From positions 89,531,620-89,595,619 of the forward strand of contig CM056583.1 of assembly GCA_029721435.1 (NCBI GenBank): a DNA stretch of 64,000 nucleotides, given 5' to 3'. The translations under genes and the position numbers were made by a program. The notes below the pieces were generated by a model. That model was given only the letters and a program-made list of their open reading frames with translations. It searched no databases and was not told where the DNA came from. The stretch comes from Gymnothorax reevesii (taxonomy: Eukaryota; Chordata; Actinopteri; Anguilliformes; Muraenidae). Shown in pieces: positions 11,462 through 23,146 of the stretch (positions within the stretch are counted from its first letter, which is position 1; each line of letters begins with the position of its first letter).

Positions 11462-12415
11462 TTTAGATTCTATCCTTATTTACTCACTCACCATCAGTGG
11501 GAGTTACATGCAAATTATGCACATTCATCTTTCGCCAAAGATCATAGCATGCCATCATATTCTGATTTTGGGCATCCTAAAATGAATATGAATAAAGGAT
11601 TTTTCCCCACAATCATCTTGTACATTTCGGGAGTTTAATACCGTGAAGTTAAATTGTTCCTCATGCATTTTTGGCCCTGCCCTGGAGTTCTGTTGAGAAC
11701 TGGTCAAACTGCTTGGATTTGTGCGTATGCAATCACCACACATAGAGGACGTTCATGCAGTTTTTTTTCTTCATAGCTAATAAGCAAATCGCTGTTATGA
11801 CATAAAAAATGTTTGTTTATGAGCTTAACATTCAGGGTCCATGAAACACACCTCAAACAAATTAGAGTAGATTATTTTAATTAAAGCTGCAGTTGGTAAG
11901 TTTTAGAAAAGTAACTTTTTGTCATTTTTGCTAAAACTGTCACTGTGTACAGACAGTATTACATAAAGCTAGAACTCTGTAATTAAAAAAAGGCTCCTTT
12001 AAACCCACCTAATGCTCCTACTGCAATTTAAGAGCAATAATGTACTAATTCTGATTTTTTGATGATGATTCCATAATAAATTTTTCCTCAACATTGAGCG
12101 AATCCATATTTTTCTTCAGCTTGATGATGAAAAAAAAATGCCATGAATTAAAATAATTTAATCTTATTTGTTTGAGGTGTGTCTTATAAAGCCTTAATAT
12201 TAAGCTATTAAACAAAATTGTTTTGTTTCGCATCTGCATTTTTCTATTTGCCATGACATAATCAATGTTTATCCAGCCTTTTTAAGTATGGTGATCCATA
12301 ATTCTTGTCAGGGGTTGTATTTCAGATCTCTGTGTCAACTAATGAACCATTCAAGAGTCCTCAATTGGGCAATCAGTCTGGTCACCGAAGGTGGTGGGGA
12401 ATGAACTTCTTTTTT
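11462..12415. other. Unassigned AT-rich interval
   Basis: No gene or familiar repeat is recognised. The frames here are short and lack motifs. Confidence 0.5.
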
Positions 12416-12600
12416 TGGGGGGGGAATTTATCCTTTATTTGACAGTTACACAGTGTAGGGAGGCAGGAGGGTTGGGGAGAACAAAGGGGGTAGACATGCA
12501 GCGAATGACCCAAGGCGGGTTCGAGCCTGGGTCGCTGCGTGAGGGACACAGCCTTTATGGTACGCGCGCTTAGACCGATGAGCCACCGGGGCGCCCCACA
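12416..12600 (-). mobile_element. tRNA-derived SINE, minus strand
   Basis: Read on the minus strand, the element starts near 12600 with ggcgccccggtggctcatcg. Here TGGCTCATCGG fits a pol III A box. GGCTCGAACCC (about 12519-12529) fits a B box at normal tRNA-like spacing. It ends with gtcaaataaaggataaattc, a tail of the kind found on several fish SINEs. It is not a tRNA gene because the cloverleaf is not conserved and the body continues for another 100 bp. Confidence 0.75.
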
Positions 12601-13808
12601 CGCTCACAGGCTCTGTGGAAGTGGTAACGTTTGCCAACATATTCTTGCAATAACTAACGTAGTTTTCACTTTTATTGCCCTGAAATGAATACCCTCTTTC
12701 ACTGTAAGCCAGACAGAAGGTTATATCTTATGCGTCGTTATTTTTGTGGGTTTTCCTGTTTCAACCGATTTATGTTACTGAGGGAATGCGAGTGAACAAA
12801 TTTTTCTACTGGTTTTCAACCGCGAAAAACCCTTGGCATTGATATGCGAACAAATGATGAGTGTGTGTGTGTGTGTGTGTGCGCATCTATGCAGTAAGTG
12901 TGTGTGAGAAAACAGAAAGGCTGATGCTTTTGCAAATGCGTGACAAAGCACTAAATAAAATGAGCATTTGGGCTAACCTGAAGTGTGTTTTTCTCGGAAA
13001 CATTTTGGCTAGACCCTGATAAACATTGACCAGTCTGCACCTATAATAGCGCTCTAGTCTGGCATTCTGTTACCTGGCAACATCTCCCTAATACCCCCCT
13101 CCTCACCTCCCCTCCATTAACGGAGCCAGATGATGATGCAGTGGTGCCAGCAATCTACCAACACCCAGGCCTTTTCTTCTCTACAATCTTTTTTCCTTTT
13201 TATCGTAACTTCACCAAAATCTGTTTTTTTTTTTTTTTTAAGTAAGTATTTTCCTGCTCTGTTCGTTACTACAGACCCTGCGGGGAAAGGGCTGTGTACT
13301 CTGGTATTGCTGTTTTTGGACACCATGATGTTTAACAAATCGAAGCCAGAGTGGTCTGCGCCACCAAGATCATGTGACTGTGTTGTTTACTCGACGGCTC
13401 AAATTTATCATTTCTCTTTAAAACACTAGTCCTCTAATCTCTCATTTTGAAATGAGCAGTACTCTCTGTAGTAGTAGGCCCATGTCTGATTATGGTAGTT
13501 TTGCCTTGAATAGGCAATTATATCTCATTGCCTCAGAAGGACTGATTTCCATCAATGAACCAAGGAATTGGCTTCTGTCGTATTGGACTCCAATTACTTT
13601 TCCTGTCTTCTCAGTAAAATCCCCTCTTTGACATGAGAAAACATTGAAAAGAAAAAAAAATCTATTTATTATGCAAGCGATATTAGCTGAGGTTTTTTAT
13701 GCACCTGTCCTACTTTTTCAAATGATTTTCAAATGACGTCCTGTGAGTCTCTGACCCTTAAAGGCAAAATTGCTTTCAAGCCAACCCTGTTTAAAACCAC
13801 TTGATCCA
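12601..13808. other. Non-coding interval with GT and poly-T runs
   Basis: It contains (GT)n at about 12861-12880 and a T-run near 13225-13240. No exon or RNA gene is recognised. Confidence 0.55.
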
Positions 13809-15470
13809 TTGCAGTACAGAAGTGACTATTACGTTGTGGGTTCGAGCCCCGGTTATACCAACCGGCAGTGGCTGGCAGCTTTTTCAGAGTAGCGCAAAAT
13901 TGGCTACTGCGCTACAGGAGTTTCAAATTGGGAAGGGACTGCCAGGAAAGGGATATAAAATAAATAGCTTTTTTTTGTTGCTCAAGCGCCTCCTGTCGGC
14001 CAGACGGGCGCTCGTCAGGAAGATTCCAAGTCTGGTCATGTCCGAGTATCCTCCGCCCTCGCTCTGAACTTGCGAAGATTCAAACAATGAGATATAAAGC
14101 AGCAGGCTGACAGGCACATGCTTCAGAGGAGAGCCGCGAACTGTCTTCACTCCCCTGAGTTGGCACCAAGGGGTGGCATATGAGTAAGCAGTGGCGTGCA
14201 CGAATAGACGCTAGGTGGTGCTACAGCACTTGCCCCTTTGCCCTTTATCAATGAAAGTGCCCTTTTGAAATTTCATATTTTTTTTAATGATTATTATTAT
14301 TATTATTAACACTTTAGTGGGGCCAATGTTGAAATGACCTTTTAGAAAAGCTGTGTGATTGAAAACTACTGAAAAAAAATGCCCCGAAATGGGCCACCTC
14401 CTCACGCACTTCCGACCTCTCTTGCGCTGCAGGAGCATATCAGCTGAGCGACTGGAAGCCACAGTCTTGTGCCCCACAAGGTAACACACAGATCAAGTGA
14501 AATCGTACAGTTTTCCCTCCAAGCCCAACCTGTAATCATTTTGTTGTGCAGTAGCATGTCTCATACACAGCGACGGTCCGTCGGCAGAAACACAGGGCCA
14601 GCAATTACCTCACCTTTCACTTCTTAATGACAGACACCTCTCGCAGTTTACCTCCCCGATTAGCAACAGTTGCTCAGACTGATTGGAGGAACCGACGAGA
14701 ATCTAACTTGTTTTTGAAAGCCGTGTTATACATTGGACTACGAAATTATACGGCGTTTAACTTACTTCCGCACACCAATGGCGACGGAAAAAATATCAAT
14801 AGCCTACGTCTTTATAATTTCTGAATTTGCGTAAATTAATTTGCGACGTTCATTGAGCAATTAGCCATGAGAATCCGTTCTATATACTCTGAACGTGACG
14901 GCCAAAGTGGGTAGTAGCACAGCTGAGTGAAGACGAAGATAATTGCTGTGAAGTCCGCGAAAGTTTCGGATTTTTTGCAGATTGTCATCCTTGCGTATCT
15001 GGTCACCTTATTAGCTAGTTTAATGCTATAGCCCAAACAATGAAAGATAACGTGAGGACGACCACCACAAACAATGTCGGTCGACTTTGCAAATCTATCT
15101 GTTAAGGCAAACCTTTTCTTTTGTGTAGGTTTTGTTAGGCAACATAAATGAACACATAAAGAAGAATCAGGCAGTTCCCCATTGCCTGAGAAAAATATTC
15201 CCATAAAGGCTACCCATGTGCCTTCTTGTAATGAATGACAGTAGTCATTAATTGCATTGAACATGTGAGTGTAATGTTTATGTTATTTTTTAATCTCACA
15301 CTATAATAACATGTTATACGTGTGCAAAAAAGTGCCCTCCCCCTCCCCCCTGAGCACTTGCCCCCCATAATGTCTGCGCACGCCACTGTGAGTAAGCCTT
15401 GTACATAGATCACCTATTGGGCATTCCAGATTCGGGTGGGATTGGAGATGCCAAATAAAAAAAAAAACAT
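13809..15470 (+). mobile_element. SINE copy A, split by a hAT insertion
   Basis: The SINE occupies 13809-14188 and resumes at 15389-15470. A tRNA-like head has a B box (gggttcgagcccc, about 13838-13850). The body includes ttgggaagggactgcc, gctcaagcgcctcctgtcgg and cttcagaggagagccgcgaa. The end is attggagatgccaaat followed by an A-run. A second copy at 25916-26640 has the same blocks in the same order, which defines the family. The 5' A-box end is missing or diverged in this copy. Confidence 0.85.
14189..15388. mobile_element. hAT-type element inserted in SINE copy A
   Basis: The ends are cagtggcgtgc and gcacgccactg in inverted orientation, with further terminal similarity (caagtgct, ttgcccc). 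The flanks are exactly TGAGTAAG on both sides (14181-14188 and 15389-15396), an 8-bp duplication typical of hAT. Removing it rejoins the SINE cleanly. At 1200 bp it has no recognisable transposase. The 142-codon minus frame at 14836-15264 shows no motif I can name. The segment 14570-14981 is related to 42531-42962. Confidence 0.92.
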
Positions 15471-15772
15471 TTGATCAATGATCAAACAGTTTATTTTCTG
15501 AATGATGAAGATCAACATATAAGTCTGTGATTATCAAGAAAGTATTAAGACAGATCACTGAGGGGTAACATTTGCAACAGACTTAATAGTGATATTGAAT
15601 GGATGGAATAAAAATGAAATAATAATAAAAAAAATTAATAACACCCAGCGCTTTCCCTGAATTCCATCTCCCTTTCCACGATTTTTTTTACAGTGCAACC
15701 TGATTTAAGATTACACTTCATCATAATGTTTTCAGCGTTCAAAATAATAGTTTGCATTTGCAGGGAAGTGAT

Positions 15773-15856
15773 AATTGAAGCACCTATTACTAAAACCCCA
15801 TAAGTCACACTTGACTTGACTTGACTTGTGGGGTTTTAGTAATCAGTGCTTCAATT
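15773..15856. mobile_element. Palindromic mini-MITE, copy 1
   Basis: Arms begin aattgaagcacctattacta on the left and end with the complement on the right (about 35 bp per arm). The centre is built from TTGAC repeats (three units here). A near-identical copy in reverse orientation lies at 28743-28823 with two TTGAC units. Similarity stops at the palindrome ends, so the palindrome itself is the mobile unit. Confidence 0.85.
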
Positions 15857-15930
15857 TATTAAATTACCAACGCTTTTTACGTTGAAGGGTTGGTGATTGA
15901 ATAATTTAGTAAGTTTAATTTAGTAAGTTC

Positions 15931-17222
15931 TGCGTAATAAAGTGGAATAACGCAGGGGAAAAGCATTGAACTCACTTACTGGAATGTAGGTTTGAAACAC
16001 CTAACAGAAAAGCCTTTGTTGGTAATGACAGCTTCAATACACCTCCTGTGTCCTCCACCTCCTAGTCGCATGCAGAGGTCAGGTGTGATGTTGGCCCTGT
16101 CTTCCACACAAACTGCAAATCTTCTGGGAGCCTCTTCTATGAACTCTGATCTTCAGTTCTTTCCATAGATTTTCAATCTGATTCAGGTCGGGTGATTGAC
16201 TGGACCATTCTAGCTGCTTTATTTTCTTTCTCTGAAATGAATTGAGTTTCATTGGCTGTGTGTTCGGGATCGTTGTCTTGCTGAAATGTCCATCTTCATT
16301 TCATCTTCAGCATCCTGGCAGATGGCAGCAGATTCTTATCAAGAATGTCTGTACATTTCACCATTCATCCTTCCTTCAATTATCTTCAGTCTGCCAGTAC
16401 CATATGCTGAAAAACAGCCCCACACCATGATGTTCCCACCTCCAAACTTCACTGTTGGTATGGGGTTTTGGGGTTGATGTGCAGTGCAGTTTGTCCTCCA
16501 AATATGATGTGTGCTATGACATCCAAAGAGTTCCATTTAGGTCTCATCTGACCAGAATATATTCTCCCAGTATTTCATAGGCTTGTCCATATGTTGTGCA
16601 GCAAACTTTAAACAAGCTTCAACATGCTTTTTCCTCAGCAGTGGAGTCTTGTGCGATGAGTGAGCAAAGATGCCATGGCGGTTGAGTGCAGTACTCATTG
16701 CTTTCTTTGAAACAACTGTGCCTGCTAATTCCAGGTCTTTTTGAAGATCTCCGCAAGTGGTCCTTAGCTCTTGGACAACTCTTCTGATTATTCTTTTGAC
16801 TTCTCTGTCAGAAATATTGCTAGGAGCATCGGTTTGTGGCTGGTTTATGGTGAAATGATGTTCTTTCCGCTTCCAGAATATGGCCCCCACGGTGCTCACT
16901 GGAACATTCAGAAGTTTAGAAATATGTCAGTTACCTATGCCATCAGTATGTTTTGCAACAGTACGATTGCAAAGATATTGAGAGAGCTCTTTGCTTTTAC
17001 CCATCATGAGATGCTTCTTGTGTGACACCTTGGTAATGAGAAACCTTCTTATAGGCCATCATTTAGGACTAAACCAGCTGATATTAATTGGCACTGATAG
17101 GGGGCAGGGGTGCTTTCTAAATACTGACAGATTTCAGCAGGTTTATTGGCTTTCCATGCCTTTTTGCACCTCCTTCATGTGTTCAATAGTTATTCCCTGT
17201 GTAATTCCACTTTATTACACGT
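15931..17222 (-). mobile_element. Decayed Tc1-family transposon
   Basis: Inverted sequences lie at the two sides: cgtaataaagtggaataacg at about 15931-15950 and ttccactttattacacgtaa at about 17206-17225. Continuing similarity (gttcaat) is seen inside. Between them on the minus strand is a broken transposase (16339-16899 is the best part). The true outermost ends may lie slightly beyond these coordinates. Confidence 0.75.
16339..16899 (-). pseudogene. Tc1 transposase, in-frame stop and downstream frame loss
   Basis: Minus-strand translation gives ISDREVKRIIRRVVQELR (linker and second DNA-binding region), then NRHGIFAHSSHKTPLLRKKH, and then KYWENIFWSDET, which holds the first catalytic Asp. A stop codon (16537-16539) follows directly. 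The same frame then resumes with [13 protein letters not shown] and [14 protein letters not shown], the conserved Tc1 core strand region. Beyond 16339 further stops appear. Sequence matching the second Asp and Glu region (for example a PDLNQIENLWKEL-like stretch around 16130-16190) is scattered over more than one frame. This is an old inactive copy. The helix-turn-helix N-terminus is also degraded. Confidence 0.85.
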
Positions 17223-17289
17223 AATTTATGGACTTATTTGTTTTTATTTCTTTGTATGTGTGGATTACTTTGGTTGTTACCAAGAGGCA

Positions 17290-18360
17290 AGGTGAAAGTA
17301 GTGCCTAAATCCCTCTGGTGATGATTATATCTCTGCAACTACTTAGTCCATTTGAATAAAGATGAATCCGGTTGCTGGTTATCACTACATTGAATAAGAA
17401 TTCTGAAACCGGTTCTATGACCTATTTGAATAATCCTCGACAGAATGATTGGCTGAAAAGTTTCCATCCAAATGCTATTCTACTGAATAAAGCAGTCAAC
17501 ACCTGCCAGATTTAATTTCTTATGCTCATACAATGCAGTGGTTTGCCGAATATCCCATGGCCACATGACACTGTCTCAACGTTGATTCGTAGCAGATTTG
17601 ATAAATTTAAATGAACAAACGACTGCAGCAGCAGGAGCAGAGTCCAGGGAAACATCAGTAACAGCCACAAAGATGTTTTGATGTAACTGGTGAAGAATGT
17701 CTTCATCCTGGCCATGAAGCATCCTCTAGCACCTCAAAGCGTCAACCGGGCTGGGAATCTCTGCTGATTCCATTCCATTGGCTGGAATGTACAGTTATGA
17801 TCCAGACCAGCAATCTAGTGCGGCGGTAGAGTACAATCCAATAGCAGGGTTTATTGATAGTAATAAGGTAACAAATGTGATGGAACCCTGACGAGGAAAG
17901 CTCAGTCCAGTTCATCTGTCGTGGATGAAGTTAAGGAGGCGTCGCCAATCACCAGCCAGTGGCTTTCCGAGATGACAGCTAGAAGGGGTAAACACTTTGC
18001 CTGAGCCAAACTGCTCCAGGGCAGTGTGGAGTGGCTCAGGAGGAATGTACCAATCCCAATGACAGTACAAGAGTTGGGTGCCTGTTCCCAATAAACTGGA
18101 CAGAGGAACATATTTGGAACAGGCTTTATCAAGAACGCAGTCCCATGCACAGGACCCTTAAAAGAGGCTCAGAAGCTTGCTATTATGAACTGAATAAGGA
18201 GGGTAGCTTCCATAAATTTCTGTCATTAAAGATAACGTTTTACTTTCAAATGGCCGAGAGTTTAACTAGTCAGTACTGACAGGGTTCAAGCGAATTACAG
18301 TCCAGCAACTTGCAACTAAAAGAAGGGGATATAAATGCATGTCACTGATGCAGGGGGTGA
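17290..18360. other. Unassigned non-coding interval
   Basis: No gene or familiar repeat is recognised between the Tc1 remnant and the 45-bp minisatellite. Confidence 0.5.
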
Positions 18361-18765
18361 GAACTATGGAACGAGACATGGCCGGGGATAAGCTGAAACA
18401 CAAGCGAACTATGGAACGAGACATGGCCGGGGATAAGCTGAAACACAAGCGAACTATGGAACGAGACATGGCCGAGGATAAGGTGAAACACAAGCGAACT
18501 ATGGAACGAGACATGGCCGGGGATAAGCTGAAACACAAGCGAACTATGGAACGAGACATGGCCGGGGATAAGCTGAAACACAAGCGAACTATGGAACGAG
18601 ACATGGCCGGGGATAAGCTGAAACACAAGCGAACTATGGAACGAGACATGGCCGGGGATAAGCTGAAACACAAGCGAACTATGGAACGAGACATGGCCGG
18701 GGATAAGCTGAAACACAAGCGAACTATGGAACGAGACATGGCCGGGGATAAGCTGAAACACAAGC
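18361..18765. repeat. 45-bp minisatellite, nine tandem copies
   Basis: The unit starts gaactatggaacgagacatg and ends aacacaagc. Nine full copies fill 405 bp exactly. Eight look identical, and the third differs at two positions (gaggata, aggtgaa). Because 45 is a multiple of three, stop-free frames arise on both strands (a 15-residue repeat on plus, two on minus). Those frames are a consequence of the tandem structure and are not evidence for a gene. Confidence 0.97.
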
Positions 18766-19204
18766 GGCAGAGCAATCAAAAGAATCATTACTGCGCTGAA
18801 GGGCTGGAGACACAGAAGCCGTTCACAAGGGCCGTGGCGATATCCAAACCTTTTCTGGAGGAGATTGAAATCCACTGAGTGGCAGCAACCAATAGTTAGT
18901 GCTGCATCAAGAAAAAAACAACACACTGTGAGTATTGACATTTTTAAGTTTTTATGATCATAAGGCAGAAGTTTTTCACCCTAATTGTATATTTTCACAT
19001 AGAAAGGCTCTTGTAATATGCAATTTGGTTGATCATCCTAAATCTACCATTATATCTCCGACAGAATTCATAATCACTGGGGCTACAATTCCTGCAACAT
19101 TTTAATTCTTTTCAGTGGCTCTTGAGTCCCCCTGTGGGACAGAAGGTAGAATGCAGCTATTTCATGAAGTCGTCATGGAACTAGTAAAGATGAACCAGTC
19201 CCTA

Positions 19205-19470
19205 GTTCTTAACAACCTCCAGTTTGGTTTAGTTTGGTCTGTGTTTCGGTTAGCAGGGTTAAGGCTGGCATTCGGGTCGGCTGGTTTAGTGTTAGCTGAG
19301 CTCTGGTTTTTGTTGCCTGGGTCCGAGTTTGGGTTAGCTGCGTCAGGGTTGGGGTTAGCTTAGTTAGTGTTCAGATTAGCTGGGTTTGTGGATTTTTGAG
19401 CTGAGTTAGAGTTTGTGTTACCTGATTTCGGGTTTAGACTGGCTGAGTTGGAGTTAACACTGAGAGAGAA
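19205..19470. repeat. Degenerate GGTTAGCT-like tandem region
   Basis: G/T-rich sequence in which gggttag, ggttagct, gtttgg and gttagctg recur at irregular spacing. It may be an eroded minisatellite. It is not telomeric, because no exact TTAGGG array is present. Confidence 0.55.
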
Positions 19471-21140
19471 ACCTGGGAAAACCAAAGTGCTTCAGCGTTT
19501 TTGAACTGCTGCTGACTGAAGTAAGGTGAGGCTGGCGGTGAGCTAGACCAGCACTGAAAATCGGCTCAGAATCCAAATAACCATTTATCACTGCCACTGG
19601 CCCCACAGGACTAATGCACTAAACCATTTATCTGTGGTAAAATCTAATATTAAGACCACAGAGACCCACTGCCTGTATATGAGTGGTGTGTGTGGGTGTG
19701 TGTGGGAGCACATGAATCTCATTATGGGAAGTGTAAATGAATTTTAAAAGGTTTTCCAATGGGACTGAAACACTGTTGCAGATTGAAGTTTCTTCCTTTG
19801 CATGAAATTTTTATTTTTATTATTATTTTTCGTTATTGATCTATTTATTTTTAGGAGACACAACTGATTTGTTTTCTGCGGCTGAACAACTGTCTGCAAT
19901 CGGAAATTGTGTTTGTGTACTCTTGGGCCTGTATGCGTTACTCTCCTATGTGGGTCTTTGCATTTGAGCAGCTTATTGAAAGAATCATATATTTTGTGCT
20001 AAATAATTACTTTTAATCTTCTACTCATATGCACATGCATAGACACCGTCTTTGTCATAAACATATGCATCAAGTTTTTTTCCAACACACTCTTAAGCGT
20101 ACACACACATGCATTCACTCACTCACACAGGCACATACACTCAGTCTGTCACTCATACATGTACAGTTTCTCTCACTCACACACACACACACACTTTCTC
20201 CTTCACTCATGCTCACACATGCACATTTATTCACTTTTTACAGTCACTCATGCACAGAATAAAATAGAAAGCTGTTCTTGTCATTGTGTACCACAGAATT
20301 AGGAGTGCTGCCCCTGGTGGTGCCTCAGAGAAACAGAAAACAATGCAAGAACAGATACAGACCACCTACCAAATAGAGCAATACAACAATAAAATGGGAC
20401 TAGTAAATTTCATGAGAATTTTAGCATGTGCCTGATGCTTGGTGTGTATTCCTACATCAGCCTCATAGAGACGTGGGTTTGAGCTCATTTCACAATTGTG
20501 TCTTTTTATGTCTAATGGGAACATTCTTCGCATCTCACAGCAATTTTTGAGAAAACCGTTCAATCAGTAGAGACTCAAGTGAAACCAGGAAATATTTATT
20601 ATGCGGTCAGCATAAAGGTATGAAACATATGTTTAGAATTGAACAAGTCTTTGGCGCTTGGACTCTCCGGGAGACTCGTAGAGCAGGAGCACGGCTCAGA
20701 GCAGCAGCAGGAAAATCCCCTGCAGAGCCCAGACACTGGCGGCGGTGGTGGCTGAAGGCTGGTGGAGCTGGAGCGGCAGTACGAAAGGTCTAATGGAGCA
20801 GGGTGTCATTGGGGAAGAGGAGGGCAAAAGCGAACTAGGGCAGATAGAAATGACATATTTTAAAAAGATCGCAGTAGAACGATTAGGTAGCAATACTACT
20901 GTGGTGTTCCATGGTTGGACAGAGGAGATCAGCTGCTACATCAGCTGACAGCTCAATTGACAGCCCCAGACAGTGACTGCAGAGACTTTCAAGTGAGCGC
21001 ATGTGAATAATAGGAAGATAAACTGAGTTGAAGTGCGTTGAAGAGTCTTCCTGACTGAACTTTTGGTAAGCTTTATTTATTTATTAAATACATTCCATAC
21101 TTATTCTGATCATTCCACATGTTTTGATGTATCTTTTATG
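19471..21140. other. Non-coding interval with CA/CACT-rich tract
   Basis: A CA/CACT-rich tract occupies about 20029-20230 (cactcactcacacaggcaca and a short (AC)n). No gene is recognised in the rest. Confidence 0.55.
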
Positions 21141-21188
21141 TAAAACCCCATCTCCAAAAAAAAAGTTGGGATGCTGTGTTAAATGTAA

Positions 21189-21688
21189 TGTAATGTGAAT
21201 ATAGGCCACTAGATGGCAGTATTTACCTTTTTTTTGTTAAGCTCAGACTGGAGTCATGTTTAGACATGTCCTGGACATGTCTGGGGCAAGTCTCAGAAAA
21301 TTAAAAAAAAGAGGTCTAAATGTGGGTGGGGTCTGCAAAAGAGTATATAAGGAAAAGAATTGAGACAGTAAAGTAGAAGGAGAAATTGCAAGAAGGAGGA
21401 TACGTGTGACCAGACCTGTCATTTCTGTTCAAGACCTGTGGAGTTTCTTTTGTGGATTTTTGCCTGTGTTTGAGGCTTTTTCCTCACCCAGCACATCACC
21501 AGGAAACCCACCAAAGGGACTGTAAATATTTCTGTTTTTTTTGTAATCAATCTTGGTCTTTAGGTTAGTTAGTTGTTATTGTCTTTGATAAATTAAATGT
21601 GTTTGAGTTTTTAAAACTGTGTCTGTCATCCCTTGCTGTTGCTGTTGCTGTTGTGTTATAAATGTAATAACAAATTGGGGCCATAACA
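21189..21688 (+). mobile_element. Solo LTR of the Gmr1-like retrotransposon family
   Basis: This 500-bp sequence begins TGTAATGTGAATATAGGCC and ends GGGGCCATAACA. It is flanked by GTAA on both sides (21185-21188 and 21689-21692). It matches the 495-bp LTRs at 30518 and 36047 along its length, with more substitutions and small insertions than those two show against each other. It keeps the TATATAA box (gagtatataagg) and a diverged polyadenylation region. The internal part was presumably removed by recombination between two LTRs. Confidence 0.95.
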
Positions 21689-22331
21689 GTAAATACAAAA
21701 GAGAATGCAATGATTTACAAATTGCTTAATCCCTATAGTTAATTGAAAATAGTGCAAACTGGTCAAACTGAGAATAAACAAAATCTGCTCATTTTGAATT
21801 TTTTTTTTTTTTTTGCCAGAAACAACTTTCAAAAAAGGTGGCAAAGGGGTGGCAAAAGACTGAAAAGTTATACAGTGCTAAAAAATGCACTTAATGGAAT
21901 GTCATTGCTAATTAGGTTAATTTGCAACAGGTCAGTTACATATCTGGGCATAAAAAGTCTTTCAGAAGTTACGATGGTGAAATAGTTCAACAAGATAAAA
22001 ATAGTGTTTCTCAACATAAAATTGCAAAGGATTTGGGGATTTCAGCATTTAAAGTACATAATAACACTGAATGACTCATAGAATCCGGAAAAGGCCAAAA
22101 CCCCAAATTGAATGGCCATGATCTTCGGGCCTTCTGGCTGTACTACGTTAAAAACAGACAATATCCTGTGGTGGAGATCAGTGCATGGGCTCAATAACTC
22201 TTCTGGAGACCACTGTCAGTCAACATAGTTTGTTGCTGCATCCACAGATGCAAACTGTCATGTAAAAATTAAACCACATGAAAACAAGATTTATAAACAC
22301 TGCTGCCCTCTCTGGGCCCAAGCTCTTTTAA

Positions 22332-22458
22332 CCTGGAGAACCCCCGGGGTCAAATATGACCTCACCTAATTAGCCCCTACCCTACATTAGCAGATGTCAA
22401 TCTTTATGCTAAGTTAATATTTTTCTTGAGGAAAAAAGATGTCTTGGGTTCTCCAGGG
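22332..22458. mobile_element. TTAA-flanked MITE inside Tc1
   Basis: The 127-bp insert has ends cctggagaaccccc and gggttctccaggg in inverted orientation. It has TTAA on both sides (22328-22331 and 22459-22462). Tc1 sequence continues on both sides (ctctgggcccaagctc before, aaatggactgaggcaaagtg after). TTAA duplication with CCY ends fits a piggyBac-like non-autonomous element. Confidence 0.85.
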
Positions 22459-22502
22459 TTAAAATGGACTGAGGCAAAGTGAAAAATGGTCCTGTGGTCT
22501 TA

Positions 22503-23146
22503 TCAATTCAATTGTGAAAATGTTAAACTTAGCACATTCAATGTCTCAAGTGTTTAGTGCAACATTATCAATATTGTGTTAGTCACAGTCAGTCAGACAC
22601 ATCGTTTGAATTTTTATTTTATTTGATTTCACAATCTGATAAAATAATATCATTTAACATACCTCAAGATTAAAGACAAGATCGGTTACTGGCAAAGGTT
22701 GACACACTAGATCATCCTGTCGTTCCATGGAAATCTCCACCTTGACCATAAACAAAGGATTTAAGTCTGTAAGGTTCAGATTTTTTTCTGTTGGCAACCA
22801 AATGCACCAGCGATGGAGAAATTTGTCCTCCTTGATTCAAATTTTTTTGTGTTTTTTGCTCTGTGTGGCTCTCGATAGCTTTCCATCGCCATACCACCAT
22901 AATCAATTGTGTCTTGACACCAAATGCAAGTCACTCTGCCAGAAGGATCTCTCTTCCTTATAAAGTCACCACTGAGACTTGTGTGGCTTTTCTTCCCAAC
23001 TTGCGTTGAAACTCTCTTTTCCATTCAATCCCAATGGAACTTTTTTTTTTTTTTTTACAGTTTTGTCAATTTCATTTACCCTCATGCCATCTTTCTCCTC
23101 GATACTGACATGTTTCATCTCAACAACAATGAAGAATTGACTCTAA
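22503..23146. other. Unassigned non-coding interval
   Basis: It includes a T-run at 23040-23056. No gene or familiar repeat is recognised. Confidence 0.5.

Larger units (their letters stand above)
21143..22502 (+). mobile_element. Tc1 transposon remnant with two nested insertions
   Basis: The left end (aaaccccatctccaaaaaaa after TA at 21141-21142) is the same type as the element at 1-824. The element is interrupted by a solo LTR (21189-21688) and by a TTAA-flanked MITE (22332-22458). The plus strand at 21973-22330 still matches a Tc1 transposase N-terminal half (cgtgatcttcggg-like, catgggctca, cactgtcagtcaaca), but frames are broken throughout. Similarity fades near 22500, and no right inverted repeat is seen. 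Confidence 0.82.

Noticed and set aside
12500..12600. tRNA gene on the minus strand
   Set aside because: A and B boxes are present, but the sequence continues into a SINE body and tail and lacks proper acceptor-stem pairing.
13809..13860. tRNA gene
   Set aside because: Only a B-box-like head is present, and the flanking body matches a SINE repeated at 25916. No complete cloverleaf is seen.
14836..15264. 142-codon minus frame inside the hAT element as a transposase
   Set aside because: I see no BED finger, DDE or hAT C-terminal motif. It could be chance in a non-autonomous element.
18361..18765. CRISPR-like regular array
   Set aside because: The units are directly adjacent with no variable spacers, and the context is a eukaryotic genome. 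It is a minisatellite.
18339..18878. 179-codon plus frame and long minus frames over the 45-bp repeat
   Set aside because: The frames are open only because the unit is a multiple of three. There is no non-repetitive domain and no splice or promoter support.
19205..19470. Interstitial telomeric repeat
   Set aside because: No exact TTAGGG tandem array is present, only loosely related G/T words.
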